From JBHJHP01 sp042219855 (lineage in GTDB: Bacteria; Bacteroidota; Bacteroidia; Bacteroidales; UBA5342), in assembly GCF_042219855.1 (NCBI RefSeq), contig NZ_JBHJHP010000001.1, positions 496,001 to 560,000 of the forward strand: a DNA stretch of 64,000 nucleotides. Reading direction: 5' to 3'. Positions 34,766 through 43,812 of this stretch are shown here, piece after piece. Numbering within the stretch: the stretch's first letter is position 1; each line of letters begins with the position of its first letter. A program made the position numbers and the translations under genes. The notes under the pieces are model-generated. The model did no database searches. It was not told the DNA's origin and saw only the letters and a program-made list of their open reading frames with translations.

Positions 34766-34770
34766 AAAAG

Positions 34771-35946
34771 ATGAAAATAATTGTTGGTTTATCGGGTGGG
34801 GTTGATTCCAGTGTCGCAGCATATCTGTTGAAAGAGCAGGGTTATGATGTACACGGTCTGTTTATGGTGAATTGGCACGACAGGACAGGAACAATAACCA
34901 GCAGTTGTACCTGGGAGGATGATTGGGATCTGGCACAAATGGTGGCTAAAAAACTGGATATTCCCATTGAGCTGGTCGACCTGTCTGAAAAATACAGGCA
35001 GCGGGTTGTGGACTATATGTTTGATGAGTATGGTAAGGGTCGTACGCCTAATCCGGATGTATTGTGCAACCGGGAGATAAAATTTGATGAATTTCTGAAT
35101 GTAGCTCTTGAAAAAGGGGCAGATCTTGTAGCAACGGGACATTATTGCCGCAGAGCTGAACATAATGGAACATATGCGCTGTTGGCCGGTCGGGATGACA
35201 ATAAGGACCAAAGTTATTTTTTATGTCAGCTTAGCCAGGTACAGTTGTCAAAAGCTCTGTTTCCTATCGGTGAATTAACAAAACCAGAGGTTCGGAAAAT
35301 TGCGGAAAAAGCGAAACTGCCTACCGCCAACCGGAAAGATAGTCAGGGGATTTGCTTCGTGGGTAAGGTGCATTTACCGGATTTTTTAAAACAGAAACTG
35401 GAACCTCAAAAGGGAAATGTGATAGAAGTGTTCTCTACACAACGAATCTTTAAGGAACAGCAGGATGATAAGATTTTATCGGATGAAGATCTGATCCGTT
35501 TATCAGCACCTTATGATTTTACTGCGGTTCGGGGAAAAAAAATAGGGGAACATAACGGGGCGCACTACTATACCGTAGGGCAACGAAAAGGTTTAAACAT
35601 TGGTGGGTATAAAGAACCCCTGTTTGTATTGGGAACCAATACGGATACCAATATAATATATGTTGGAGAAGGGCAGGAGCATCCGGGATTGTTCAGAAAG
35701 GGATTGTTTATAAAAAAGGATGAAGTCCATTGGGTGAGACCGGATTTAGAGATGCAACAGGGTGACGAGCGTAGGTTTGACGTCAGGATAAGATACCGTC
35801 AGCCGCTGCAGAAAGCTACTTTATATATGAGGCCTGCTGGTGTGTTTATTATTTTTGATGAATCTCAAAGGGCTGTTACACCGGGACAGTTTGCAGCCTG
35901 GTATCATAACGATGAGCTGATCGGTTCAGGTGTAATAGATGCTTAG
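34771..35946 (+). CDS. mnmA: tRNA-specific 2-thiouridylase MnmA
   Basis: This 391-residue enzyme adds sulfur at U34 of tRNA Lys, Glu and Gln. The PP-loop SGGVDSSV, the first catalytic Cys in NPDVLCNREIKF and the second in DSQGICFVGK are all present. The N-terminal adenylation domain, central domain and C-terminal beta barrel have normal lengths. The start sits 5 nt after a heptad repeat array, which leaves no room for an ordinary ribosome-binding site. Confidence 0.97.
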   Translation: MKIIVGLSGGVDSSVAAYLLKEQGYDVHGLFMVNWHDRTGTITSSCTWEDDWDLAQMVAKKLDIPIELVDLSEKYRQRVVDYMFDEYGKGRTPNPDVLCNREIKFDEFLNVALEKGADLVATGHYCRRAEHNGTYALLAGRDDNKDQSYFLCQLSQVQLSKALFPIGELTKPEVRKIAEKAKLPTANRKDSQGICFVGKVHLPDFLKQKLEPQKGNVIEVFSTQRIFKEQQDDKILSDEDLIRLSAPYDFTAVRGKKIGEHNGAHYYTVGQRKGLNIGGYKEPLFVLGTNTDTNIIYVGEGQEHPGLFRKGLFIKKDEVHWVRPDLEMQQGDERRFDVRIRYRQPLQKATLYMRPAGVFIIFDESQRAVTPGQFAAWYHNDELIGSGVIDA

Positions 35947-36124
35947 AATTTAATTCACGGATTTAGATTATTAAATTTGTGTTAAGCAAAAATTTTCATT
36001 TTTCGAATAAAAATTCCAAAACGCTTTTCATACGCGAATTTTGGTGCTCTACAGCATATTTTTACTACTTAATATTAAATAAAGGTACAAATCATTAAAT
36101 AAATGTGATTTTTCCCTGAAAACG

Positions 36125-36155
36125 TTTGGTTAATTGGTTTTTTCATATAAATTTG
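36125..36155 (+). promoter_or_regulatory. Promoter of the HU gene
   Basis: TTTG (36125-36128), 19 nt, then TAAATTTG (36148-36155), both fitting the Bacteroidota consensus. It is 47 nt before the HU start. Confidence 0.65.
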
Positions 36156-36202
36156 TGAGTGTTTCAAGAAAAACTAATTGTTAACTCTAAAAAAAATTTA
36201 TT

Positions 36203-36475
36203 ATGAACAAAGCTCAATTAATTGATGCAATTGCTGATAAAGCTGGACTTAGCAAAGCCGATGCCAAAAAAGCCCTCGACGCTGTTGTTGCTTCCGTTAC
36301 TGATGCACTTAAAGCTGGTGATCGTGTAGGTTTAGTAGGTTTTGGATCTTTCTCAGTATCTGAAAGAGGTGCCAGAACTGGTATCAACCCTCAAACTAAA
36401 GCTACTATTCAAATCCCTGCCAAAAAAGTTGTTAAATTTAAAGCAGGTGCTGAATTAGGTGATGCAGTAAATTAA
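36203..36475 (+). CDS. HU-family DNA-binding protein
   Basis: This 90-residue histone-like protein begins MNKAQLIDAIADKAGLSKADAK and carries the DNA-binding arm motif GFGSFSVSERGARTGINPQT. It bends and compacts DNA as a dimer. It is a monocistronic, probably highly expressed gene: it has a good promoter, a poly-Ala/Lys codon-biased sequence and its own terminator 25 nt downstream. The 256 nt upstream of it (35947-36202) hold nothing else that I can identify. Confidence 0.98.
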   Translation: MNKAQLIDAIADKAGLSKADAKKALDAVVASVTDALKAGDRVGLVGFGSFSVSERGARTGINPQTKATIQIPAKKVVKFKAGAELGDAVN

Positions 36476-36499
36476 TCAGTTTTTCTGGTAAAGATATTT

Positions 36500-36535
36500 G
36501 GGAGTGCACAACGCGTACTCCCATTTTTATTTTAT
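36500..36535 (+). terminator. Terminator of the HU gene
   Basis: GGGAGT / ACTCCC (36500-36522) with an 11-nt loop that can pair further through GC, followed by ATTTTTATTTTAT. The TrmH ATG lies immediately after the tail, so trmH needs read-through or its own start site inside this region. Confidence 0.85.
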
Positions 36536-36536
36536 A

Positions 36537-37220
36537 ATGTTTGATCCGGATTTAATACAATACCTTACACAATTCCTTACTGATGAACGTAATGCTGTGA
36601 TAAACAGGGTTCTTGCCGAACGAACCCGTTATATTACTGTTGTTCTGGAAGATATTTTTCAGTCACAAAACGCCAGTGCGGTGCTGAGAACATGTGATTG
36701 TTTTGGGGTACAGGATGTACACATCATTGAAAACTATAACGAATACGATGTGAATCCGGATGTGGCACTTGGATCAGACAAGTGGCTGACTATGCATAAG
36801 TATAACGGCCGGACTGAAAATACGGCAAATGCATTGAAACAGTTAAAAAATGAGGGATACAGGATTATCGCGACCACACCACATACAAACGATATTTTAC
36901 TGGAAGATTTTAACCTTGAAGAGGGCCGGTTTGCCCTGGTATTCGGAACAGAGCAATCCGGAATTTCAAATACCGTAGAGGAGTATGCGGATGCATTTCT
37001 GCGTATTCCAATGTATGGTTTTACCGAAAGTTACAATATTTCAGTATCTGCAGCCATTTGCCTGCATGATCTGGTTAAAAGATTAAAAGCCGGTGGTATA
37101 AACTGGCAACTTACAACGGCTGAATCAAATGCCCTTAAATATGAGTGGTTGACGAAAACCATTAAGAAAAGCGATCTTATCCTTGAGCGTTACAATAAAG
37201 AACGAACCTGTTTGAAATAA
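36537..37220 (+). CDS. TrmH-family tRNA/rRNA 2'-O-methyltransferase
   Basis: This roughly 227-residue SPOUT methyltransferase carries the conserved motifs NASAVLRTCDCFG (motif 1), LVFGTEQSGIS (motif 2) and IPMYGFTESYNISVSAAI (motif 3), which bind S-adenosylmethionine through a knotted fold. The length and C-terminal extension fit TrmH proteins that methylate G18 of tRNA, but an rRNA target cannot be excluded. ATG at 36537 is used because 36498-36536 encodes the HU terminator. Confidence 0.93.
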   Translation: MFDPDLIQYLTQFLTDERNAVINRVLAERTRYITVVLEDIFQSQNASAVLRTCDCFGVQDVHIIENYNEYDVNPDVALGSDKWLTMHKYNGRTENTANALKQLKNEGYRIIATTPHTNDILLEDFNLEEGRFALVFGTEQSGISNTVEEYADAFLRIPMYGFTESYNISVSAAICLHDLVKRLKAGGINWQLTTAESNALKYEWLTKTIKKSDLILERYNKERTCLK

Positions 37221-37256
37221 TTTCCTTAAATTTGGTTGTTATCCAAATTTAATGCC

Positions 37257-39284
37257 TTGAACCCAAAGTCTGTAATACCACTAGTATCTTTTTCAAGATT
37301 ACTGTTACCGCTCATGACGGGAACATTTGTATATTTCTTTGTCTCCCTGGAAAAACATGATGGTTTTATTTTGCCATTGAGTATAAGCACAGTTTTACTT
37401 TGTATTTTTCTTTGTTATTATCACATTCAAAAAGGTCTGAAAAATGCGGTATTTGCTGTATGCCTGAATGTATTCCTGATCGCAGCCGGGTTTCTTTTAT
37501 TTCATCTTCATGAAGCAAATCATATTGTATATCCGCAATACGGTCGGGATATCATTGTTGGCCGGGTGGAGCAAAAACGTCCTTTAACTGAAGAAAGAGC
37601 TATAATAGTGGTTAAAACCATTAAGGCACAAAATTCAGAAAGGGAATATAAGGCAAGCTTATTTCTTAACACAGATGATCCTGAAGTGGTTCCCGGAGCC
37701 ATCATACTTATCCGTGCTGTTTTCGCTAAAGTTCAGAACAAAGGGAATCCGGGTGAATATGATTTTGCATCATATTTGAAGCGGCAGCATATTACAGCCA
37801 GCGGGTTTGTGGAATCGACAGAAGTTTTAGAGGTGAAAAAAGATTATTACCACCTTGTCTGGATGCTCAAGGAAAAACTGAAACGGCTGTATCGTGATGC
37901 AGGTTTTAAACCTGAAAATGAAGCATTACTGTATGCACTGACTTCCGGTGATAAAAGCCTGATATCCGATGAGCAGAAACTGGCTTTTCAAAATTCGGGG
38001 GTTATACATATTTTGGCAGTCAGCGGCTTACATGTGGGAATTTTATACATGATGATTTTTTCTTTGTTAAAAACTGTCTCTAAAACAAAATACGGAGGGT
38101 CGCTTTCATTCTTAATTATTACTGTTGTTCTGGTTCTTTATGCTTTTTTTACAGGTTTAAGTCCATCGGTGACCAGGGCAGTCATCATGTTTATTCTCAT
38201 TGATCTGACCAGGTTGTTGAGAAAACCTCATCTTATTTATAATGTGATTTCCATCAGCGCTTTTATTATTGTTATAGCAGATCCCCATTATTTGTTTGAA
38301 CCGGGATTCTGGTTGAGTTATGGTGCGGTTTTATCTATTTTGCTTTTTATGAATCTTGTGGCACCTTACCTGAGAGAAAAGCCGGTTTTAATAAAAAGAT
38401 TTTTTGAAATATCACTTGTGACATTGGCAGCACAACCAGGGACTTTGCCACTGGTCTTATTATGGTTTAAGCAGTTTCCAAAGTATTTTCTGATCACAAA
38501 CATATTTATAATACCGTTTATCGGTATTGCGCTGATTTACAACTTTGTTATCATTATCCTCGGAGCAATTGGTATCCCGGTTAGGTTTATTGCCAAACCA
38601 CTGGATTGGCTTATAACTTATATTAATCTCGTTCCTGAATTTGTTTCCGGATTGAACAGTGCTGTTTTTTCAGGAATTAATATCACTTTTATAATGGTAT
38701 TGCTATTGTATGGACTTTTCATTGCTGTGATTATGCTGCTGTATCGTCAGAATCCCGGATTAATAAAACACATTGCCGTTTTGGGGATCGCTTTGATTTT
38801 GCTCAGTGGTTTCACCAGCTACCAGACAGAAAAGAGGAGAGAGGTGGTTCTGTTTAATTCCGGTTCAACCATTATAGCCGATCGCAGTGGAAAAACATGT
38901 ACATTTTATCATTCCAATTTGGATGAGCCTGATCAGTGTGTTGAGGATTATGTAAATAGTACAGGTATTCAAAATGTAAATGAAGAACACCTGAAAAAAT
39001 TTACGTATGCAGGAGAACAACTGTTTCAACTGGTTTCGGATCGAAACGAACGGATGATGGGATTACCGGTTCAAAGATATCTGCTTTTCGAAACCTTTCC
39101 CAAGGATTTAATAAGTGCCTTACCCTATATAAAACAGTGCATTATTCTGCGTTCATGCAGTTATTACGACCGGGAAAAGATTAAAGACTGGTGCAAAACA
39201 AATACCATTTCTTATCATGATATAAGGGAAGATGGTGCATTTGTTATAGTATTAACTCAAGGGACGATCAGCTTACCACCTTAA
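37257..39284 (+). CDS. ComEC/Rec2-family DNA uptake channel protein
   Basis: This polytopic protein of about 675 residues has an N-terminal DUF4131-like OB region, then the competence domain (LAVSGLHVGILYM, GLSPSVTRAVIM, EPGFWLSYGAVLSI) expected to transport single-stranded DNA inward. The C-terminal metallo-beta-lactamase-like nuclease domain of long ComEC proteins is absent, as is common in Bacteroidota. There is no ATG: TTG at 37236 or at 37257 must start it; 37257 is preferred because a TAAATTTG box lies at 37227-37234. It overlaps the convergent ABC gene by 17 nt. Confidence 0.92.
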   Translation: MNPKSVIPLVSFSRLLLPLMTGTFVYFFVSLEKHDGFILPLSISTVLLCIFLCYYHIQKGLKNAVFAVCLNVFLIAAGFLLFHLHEANHIVYPQYGRDIIVGRVEQKRPLTEERAIIVVKTIKAQNSEREYKASLFLNTDDPEVVPGAIILIRAVFAKVQNKGNPGEYDFASYLKRQHITASGFVESTEVLEVKKDYYHLVWMLKEKLKRLYRDAGFKPENEALLYALTSGDKSLISDEQKLAFQNSGVIHILAVSGLHVGILYMMIFSLLKTVSKTKYGGSLSFLIITVVLVLYAFFTGLSPSVTRAVIMFILIDLTRLLRKPHLIYNVISISAFIIVIADPHYLFEPGFWLSYGAVLSILLFMNLVAPYLREKPVLIKRFFEISLVTLAAQPGTLPLVLLWFKQFPKYFLITNIFIIPFIGIALIYNFVIIILGAIGIPVRFIAKPLDWLITYINLVPEFVSGLNSAVFSGINITFIMVLLLYGLFIAVIMLLYRQNPGLIKHIAVLGIALILLSGFTSYQTEKRREVVLFNSGSTIIADRSGKTCTFYHSNLDEPDQCVEDYVNSTGIQNVNEEHLKKFTYAGEQLFQLVSDRNERMMGLPVQRYLLFETFPKDLISALPYIKQCIILRSCSYYDREKIKDWCKTNTISYHDIREDGAFVIVLTQGTISLPP

Positions 39285-40182
39285 TAAAAATATCATTCAT
39301 GCTGGGAATCTGTTCTTCAAATCCGAGGATAGAATGCTCTTTCATCAGAATTTTCAATACTTCGTTTGGTTTATGATCTTCCTCAAGCTGGATCATCAGT
39401 TCAAGGTTGTCTTTCTTCTCTTTTTTATCCAGTAATTCAGCCCATTGTGGAAGATCGCCGTTAAGTGAATCGTTTTTCCCTTCGATCATAAACCTGAATT
39501 TATTGGATTTATAGGTGTTTTTAATATCCGTAACATTACCTTCAAGTATGACTTTTGATTTATTGATGAGCGCAATGTCGTCGCAGATTTCTTCTACAGA
39601 ACTCATGTTATGGGTAGAAAAAATAATGGTTGCACCTTTTTTCTTTAATTCCAGAATTTCATCTTTTAACAGTTGAGCATTCACAGGGTCAAAGCCACTG
39701 AAAGGTTCATCAAATATGAGCAGTTTAGGTTCATGCAGTACGGTTGTAATAAACTGAACTTTCTGCTGCATTCCCTTTGATAGTTCTTCAACCTTTTTAT
39801 CCCACCAGGGCAGAATATCGAATTTATTAAACCAGAACTTCAGTTTTTTCATAGCATCATTCCTGCTTAACCCCTTGAGTTGAGCAAGATAAAGAGCTTG
39901 TTCTCCAACTTTCATTTTACGGTATAATCCCCTTTCTTCAGGCAGATAGCCGATTTGTTCCACATCCAGGTTAGACATTTTTCGTCCGTCAAGCAGAAGT
40001 TCACCACTGTCGGGTGCTGTAATCTGATTAATAATGCGGATCAGAGTGGTCTTTCCGGCTCCGTTAGGTCCGAGTAACCCAAAAATATGGTTTTCAGGAA
40101 CGGATATGGACACTTTATCCAACGCTACATGATTGGAATATGCTTTTACAACGTCGCGGGCTTCGATAAGGGACTTACTCAT
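39268..40182 (-). CDS. ABC transporter ATP-binding protein (DUF4162 type)
   Basis: This roughly 304-residue ATPase has Walker A GPNGAGKTT, signature LSKGMQQK, Walker B LLIFDEP and a C-terminal DUF4162-like domain, the NatA-like exporter class. No permease gene is adjacent, so it must pair with a membrane protein encoded elsewhere. The ATG at 40182 is favoured over 40248 because the promoter lies between them. It is convergent with comEC with a 17-nt overlap. Confidence 0.93.
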   Translation of the reverse strand: MSKSLIEARDVVKAYSNHVALDKVSISVPENHIFGLLGPNGAGKTTLIRIINQITAPDSGELLLDGRKMSNLDVEQIGYLPEERGLYRKMKVGEQALYLAQLKGLSRNDAMKKLKFWFNKFDILPWWDKKVEELSKGMQQKVQFITTVLHEPKLLIFDEPFSGFDPVNAQLLKDEILELKKKGATIIFSTHNMSSVEEICDDIALINKSKVILEGNVTDIKNTYKSNKFRFMIEGKNDSLNGDLPQWAELLDKKEKKDNLELMIQLEEDHKPNEVLKILMKEHSILGFEEQIPSMNDIFIKVVS

Positions 40183-40197
40183 ATTTTTTTGTTTTAA

Positions 40198-40227
40198 GCA
40201 AAAATACATTTTTTCTTTCAGAACCAA
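40198..40227 (-). promoter_or_regulatory. Promoter of the ABC ATPase gene
   Basis: On the minus strand TTG (40227-40225), 18 nt, then TATTTTTGC (40206-40198). Both fit the Bacteroidota consensus. It is 16 nt before ATG 40182 and decides that start. Confidence 0.65.
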
Positions 40228-40410
40228 GAAATCAGACACAAGACACAAGATTTTTTACAAAAATCCTAATTGTGTATACGAAAAATCAAACCTTGATTTG
40301 TATTTGTGGTGAAGAATGTTCATTCTAAAATCCTCGATTCCGATGTATCTGAACATCTCCATTTTCAAAAAAGGAAAATCTTGATTCTTACGTCATATAT
40401 CTTGTGTCTT
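40226..40410. repeat. Heptad repeat element 2 (facing arms)
   Basis: The left arm (40226-40252) ends with AAGACAC, AAGATTT. The right arm (40377-40410), read on the minus strand, is AAGACAC, AAGATAT, ATGACGT, AAGAATC, AAGATT. The arms face each other across about 125 nt and lie between the divergent ABC and purM genes. Confidence 0.75.
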
Positions 40411-40417
40411 AAATAAA

Positions 40418-40450
40418 TTTGCTGCTTTGATGTTAGTTCGGTATTTTTGC
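40418..40450 (+). promoter_or_regulatory. Promoter of purM
   Basis: TTTG (40418-40421), 20 nt, TATTTTTGC (40442-40450). The ATG follows 22 nt later. Heptad element 2 lies just upstream of it. Confidence 0.6.
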
Positions 40451-40472
40451 ACAAATTTTTTCAACACTTACA

Positions 40473-41642
40473 ATGGAGAGCAGTTCAAGGTACGATAAAC
40501 GCGGTGTTTCAGCTTCAAAAGATGATGTACACAATGCCATAAAAAATGTGGATAAGGGAATTTTTCCAAAGGCTTTCTGCAAAATAGTGCCCGATTATCT
40601 CGGTGGCGATCCTGATTACTGCAATATCATGCATGCAGATGGAGCAGGTACAAAATCTTCGCTGGCTTATATGTACTGGAAAGAAACAGGCGATTTGTCG
40701 GTCTGGAAAGGTATTGCGCAGGATGCCCTGATTATGAATATTGATGATTTGCTATGTGTTGGAGCCGTTGAAAATATTTTGGTTTCATCTACCATCGGAC
40801 GGAATAAAAACCTGATTCCCGGTGAAGTGATCTCTGCGATCATTAATGGCTCGGAAGAGCTGATGCAGGAAATGCGGGACATGGGGATTTCGGTGTACAG
40901 CACCGGAGGAGAAACGGCAGACGTGGGCGATCTGGTAAGGACCATCATTGTGGATTCAACAGTTACAGCCCGTATGCATCGTTCCAGGGTAATCTCCAAC
41001 GATAATATTAAAGCCGGTGATGTCATTGTTGGGCTGTCATCTTCCGGTCAGACAAGTTACGAAAGTGCATACAATGGTGGTATGGGCAGTAACGGACTGA
41101 CATCAGCACGTCATGATGTATTTGCACATTATCTTGCTGAAAAATATCCTGAGAGTTACGATGCTGCCATAGATGACGATCTGGTATATTCCGGATCATA
41201 CCGCTTAACAGATAAAATTGAAGGTCTGGGACTGGATGCCGGGAAGCTGGTGCTGTCGCCAACCCGTACATATGCGCCAGTCGTTAAAGCGCTTCTGGAT
41301 GAACTTGGTTCTGAGGTTAACGGAATGGTACATTGCTCCGGTGGTGCGCAAACCAAGGTGATGCATTTCGTAAATAACCTGAAAGTAATAAAAGATAATC
41401 TGTTTCCTGTACCACCTCTTTTTGAACTTATTCAGAAAGAATCGGGGACGGACTGGAAGGAGATGTATAAGGTGTTTAATATGGGGCACAGGATGGAAGT
41501 TTATCTGCCTGAAACTCATGCACAAAAGGTGATGGATATTGCAAAATCGTTCAATCTGGATTCCAGAATTGTTGGACGTTGTGAAGCATCTGATGCCAAT
41601 TCCCTGACCATCAGATCTGAATTTGGGGAGTTTACTTATTAA
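40473..41642 (+). CDS. purM: Phosphoribosylformylglycinamidine cyclo-ligase (AIR synthase)
   Basis: This 389-residue protein of the PurM ATP-grasp-like superfamily closes the imidazole ring in purine synthesis. Motifs include YDKRGVSASKDDV, HADGAGTKSSLAYMYW, ALIMNIDDLLCVGA and STGGETADVGDLVRTI. It is the longer, diverged PurM type found in Bacteroidota. prfA begins 7 nt after its stop, so the two are co-transcribed. Confidence 0.94.
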   Translation: MESSSRYDKRGVSASKDDVHNAIKNVDKGIFPKAFCKIVPDYLGGDPDYCNIMHADGAGTKSSLAYMYWKETGDLSVWKGIAQDALIMNIDDLLCVGAVENILVSSTIGRNKNLIPGEVISAIINGSEELMQEMRDMGISVYSTGGETADVGDLVRTIIVDSTVTARMHRSRVISNDNIKAGDVIVGLSSSGQTSYESAYNGGMGSNGLTSARHDVFAHYLAEKYPESYDAAIDDDLVYSGSYRLTDKIEGLGLDAGKLVLSPTRTYAPVVKALLDELGSEVNGMVHCSGGAQTKVMHFVNNLKVIKDNLFPVPPLFELIQKESGTDWKEMYKVFNMGHRMEVYLPETHAQKVMDIAKSFNLDSRIVGRCEASDANSLTIRSEFGEFTY

Positions 41643-41649
41643 AACAATT

Positions 41650-42738
41650 ATGGCTGAAAAGAATAGTCTTTTGCAACGGCTCGAAACCGTGAAGATCCGG
41701 TTTGAGGAAGTGTCGCAGTTAATTACAGATCCTGAAGTAATTGCTGACATGAACCGTTATGTAAAACTGAATAAGGAATATAAAGATTTAGATAAACTCG
41801 TTAAGGTTGCCAAATCATACGAGCAAACGCTGGATACCATTGCCACTGCCAAGGAAATTCTTGCAGAGGAGAGTGATCAGGAATTGCGTGAAATGGCAAA
41901 AATGGAACTGGAAGAACTGGAACCACAGGTTGCACCGAAAGAAGAGCAGATTAAAATTATGCTTGTTCCGGCTGATCCGGAAGATGCCAAGAATGCGGTG
42001 ATGGAAATTCGTGCAGGAACCGGTGGTGACGAAGCCAGTATTTTTGCCGGTGATCTGTTCCGCATGTATACCAAATATTGTGAAACCAAAGGCTGGCGGG
42101 TTGAGGTTACGCATTACAACGAAGGTACATCGGGTGGATACAAGGAGATCGTTTTTAATGTAACTGGAGAGGGCGTCTATGGTATACTGAAATATGAATC
42201 GGGTGTACATCGGGTACAGCGGATTCCTCAGACAGAAACACAGGGACGTGTACATACGTCTGCTTCTACCGTGGCTGTTCTTCCAGAAGCTGAGGAGTTT
42301 GATGTGGAATTGCGGAATGAAGATATCCGGCGGGATGAATACTGTTCATCTGGCCCGGGTGGACAGTCGGTGAATACAACATATTCAGCCATTCGCTTGA
42401 CTCATATACCATCTGGTATTGTGGTAACTTGTCAGGATCAGAAATCCAAGCTGAAAAACCTGGATAAAGCAATGGCTGAGTTACGTACCCGTTTATATAA
42501 TCTGGAATATCAGAAACGAATGGAAGAGTTATCTGCCAAACGTAAAACAATGGTGTCAACGGGTGACCGTTCGGCCAAGATCCGTACGTACAATTATCCG
42601 CAGGGACGTGTAACCGATCACAGGATCAACCTGACACTTTATAACTTATCAGCAATAATGGATGGCGATATTCAGGATATAATTGATAAGCTGATGATAG
42701 CTGAGAATACTGAAAAACTGAAAGAAGCAGGATATTAA
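41650..42738 (+). CDS. prfA: Peptide chain release factor 1
   Basis: This roughly 362-residue class I release factor terminates translation at stop codons. The catalytic GGQ motif is in GPGGQSVNTTYSAIRLTH and the C-terminal domain has the usual RSAKIRTYNYPQGRVTDHRI. ATG at 41650 is chosen since the longer reading at 41623 overlaps purM. A downstream terminator at 42774 closes the purM-prfA unit. Confidence 0.97.
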   Translation: MAEKNSLLQRLETVKIRFEEVSQLITDPEVIADMNRYVKLNKEYKDLDKLVKVAKSYEQTLDTIATAKEILAEESDQELREMAKMELEELEPQVAPKEEQIKIMLVPADPEDAKNAVMEIRAGTGGDEASIFAGDLFRMYTKYCETKGWRVEVTHYNEGTSGGYKEIVFNVTGEGVYGILKYESGVHRVQRIPQTETQGRVHTSASTVAVLPEAEEFDVELRNEDIRRDEYCSSGPGGQSVNTTYSAIRLTHIPSGIVVTCQDQKSKLKNLDKAMAELRTRLYNLEYQKRMEELSAKRKTMVSTGDRSAKIRTYNYPQGRVTDHRINLTLYNLSAIMDGDIQDIIDKLMIAENTEKLKEAGY

Positions 42739-42740
42739 TT

Positions 42741-42890
42741 GCAGACATAAGACATTAGTTTTATTTATTATATGCCCCTTGTTCCCCGCAAGGGGTTTTT
42801 TATTGATGTTCATTTATAATGCCAATTATACATTTAAGCAAATCAAACCTCGCGTCTTAAATCTTACATCTTATAACTTGAGTCTTGATC
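42741..42890. repeat. Heptad repeat element 3 (facing arms)
   Basis: A short left arm (42741-42758) reads GCAGACATAAGACATTAG. The longer right arm (42852-42890), on the minus strand, splits into AAGACTC, AAGTTAT, AAGATGT, AAGATTT, AAGACGC without gaps. The prfA terminator sits between the arms. Confidence 0.72.
42774..42802 (+). terminator. Terminator of purM-prfA
   Basis: The stem CCCCTTG / CAAGGGG with a 7-nt loop is followed by TTTTTTA. Confidence 0.92.
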
Positions 42891-42950
42891 CCTGCTGCTA
42901 TTTTTAACTGTCTTTTAGAATAAATGGGATGCATAAAAGAGATAGTTTAT

Positions 42951-42959
42951 TATTTTTGC
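42951..42959 (+). promoter_or_regulatory. -7 box of pyrF
   Basis: TATTTTTGC is an exact consensus match 15 nt before the ATG. No good -33 TTTG is seen. Confidence 0.5.
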
Positions 42960-42974
42960 ACAAAAACATAAAAA

Positions 42975-43808
42975 ATGGATTCCAACGCACTTTTCGGGCA
43001 GATCAAACTGAAAAAATCATTTTTATGTGTCGGGCTAGACACTGATATTAACAAAATTCCCAAACAATTAAAGGATACAACCGATCCGATATTTGCATTT
43101 AATAAAGAAATTATAGATGCCACGCATAAGGTAACTGTTGCTTATAAGCCAAATCTAGCCTTTTATGAATCGCTGGGTGTAAAAGGATGGGAAAGCCTGG
43201 AGAAGACGGTGAATTATATCCGGAGTGTAGATGAAAATATTTTTATTATAGCAGATGCAAAACGTGGTGATATCGGAAATACTTCAGCCATGTATGCCAG
43301 GGCATTTTTCGATCACATGGATTTTGATGCTGTTACAGTGGCACCATATATGGGTGAGGACTCCGTGAAACCTTTTATGACATATTTTGAAAAGTGGGTG
43401 ATCTTACTTGCACTAACATCGAATAAAGGTGCATTCAATTTCCAGTTTATAAAAGACAATGAAACAGGAGATAAGCTGTACGAACAGGTTATAAAAACAT
43501 CTAAGGCATGGGGCGATATCAATAATATGATGTACGTTGTTGGTGCCACAAAAGCAGAAATGTTATCCGATATAAGAAAAATTATTCCGGATCATTTTTT
43601 ATTGGTTCCGGGTGTTGGTGCACAGGGCGGAAGTTTGCAGGACGTGGTTAAATACGGCATCAACACGCAGTGTGGTCTGCTTGTAAATTCTTCACGGGGC
43701 ATCATTTATGCTGATTCATCAGATAAATTCGCTGAGGTTGCAGGGCAAAAAGCAAAGGAACTTGCTGCAGAAATGGCTGAAGCACTCAGCACATATAATT
43801 TAATTTAA
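42975..43808 (+). CDS. pyrF: Orotidine 5'-phosphate decarboxylase
   Basis: This 277-residue TIM-barrel enzyme makes UMP in pyrimidine synthesis. It belongs to the long (type 2) PyrF group, with FLCVGLDTDINKIP near the start, the catalytic DAKRGDIGNTS motif and a C-terminal VNSSRGIIYA loop. It is a single-gene unit flanked on both sides by heptad repeat elements. Confidence 0.96.
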   Translation: MDSNALFGQIKLKKSFLCVGLDTDINKIPKQLKDTTDPIFAFNKEIIDATHKVTVAYKPNLAFYESLGVKGWESLEKTVNYIRSVDENIFIIADAKRGDIGNTSAMYARAFFDHMDFDAVTVAPYMGEDSVKPFMTYFEKWVILLALTSNKGAFNFQFIKDNETGDKLYEQVIKTSKAWGDINNMMYVVGATKAEMLSDIRKIIPDHFLLVPGVGAQGGSLQDVVKYGINTQCGLLVNSSRGIIYADSSDKFAEVAGQKAKELAAEMAEALSTYNLI

Positions 43809-43812
43809 ATAA

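Larger units (their letters stand above)
34387..34770. other. Intergenic region between sigma factor and mnmA
   Basis: This 384-nt AT-rich stretch has no gene. It holds the ECF promoter for the leftward sigma gene (34403-34437), a rightward TATCTTTG box (34572-34579), and two facing arms of the heptad repeat family (34589-34621 and 34734-34765). Confidence 0.7.

Noticed and set aside
35947..36202. Small RNA or riboswitch upstream of HU
   Set aside because: The region is AT-rich with no stable stem or known riboswitch core; only the promoter at 36125 is supported.
36977..39284. Truncated ComEC as a pseudogene
   Set aside because: The missing metallo-beta-lactamase domain is normal for Bacteroidota ComEC, and the frame is continuous with all competence-domain motifs.
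40183..40248. 22-residue N-terminal extension of the ABC ATPase
   Set aside because: It covers the promoter TTG-N18-TATTTTTGC and part of a heptad arm.
41205..41750. 181-codon antisense frame across purM and prfA
   Set aside because: It crosses two conserved genes on the other strand and has no recognisable protein features.
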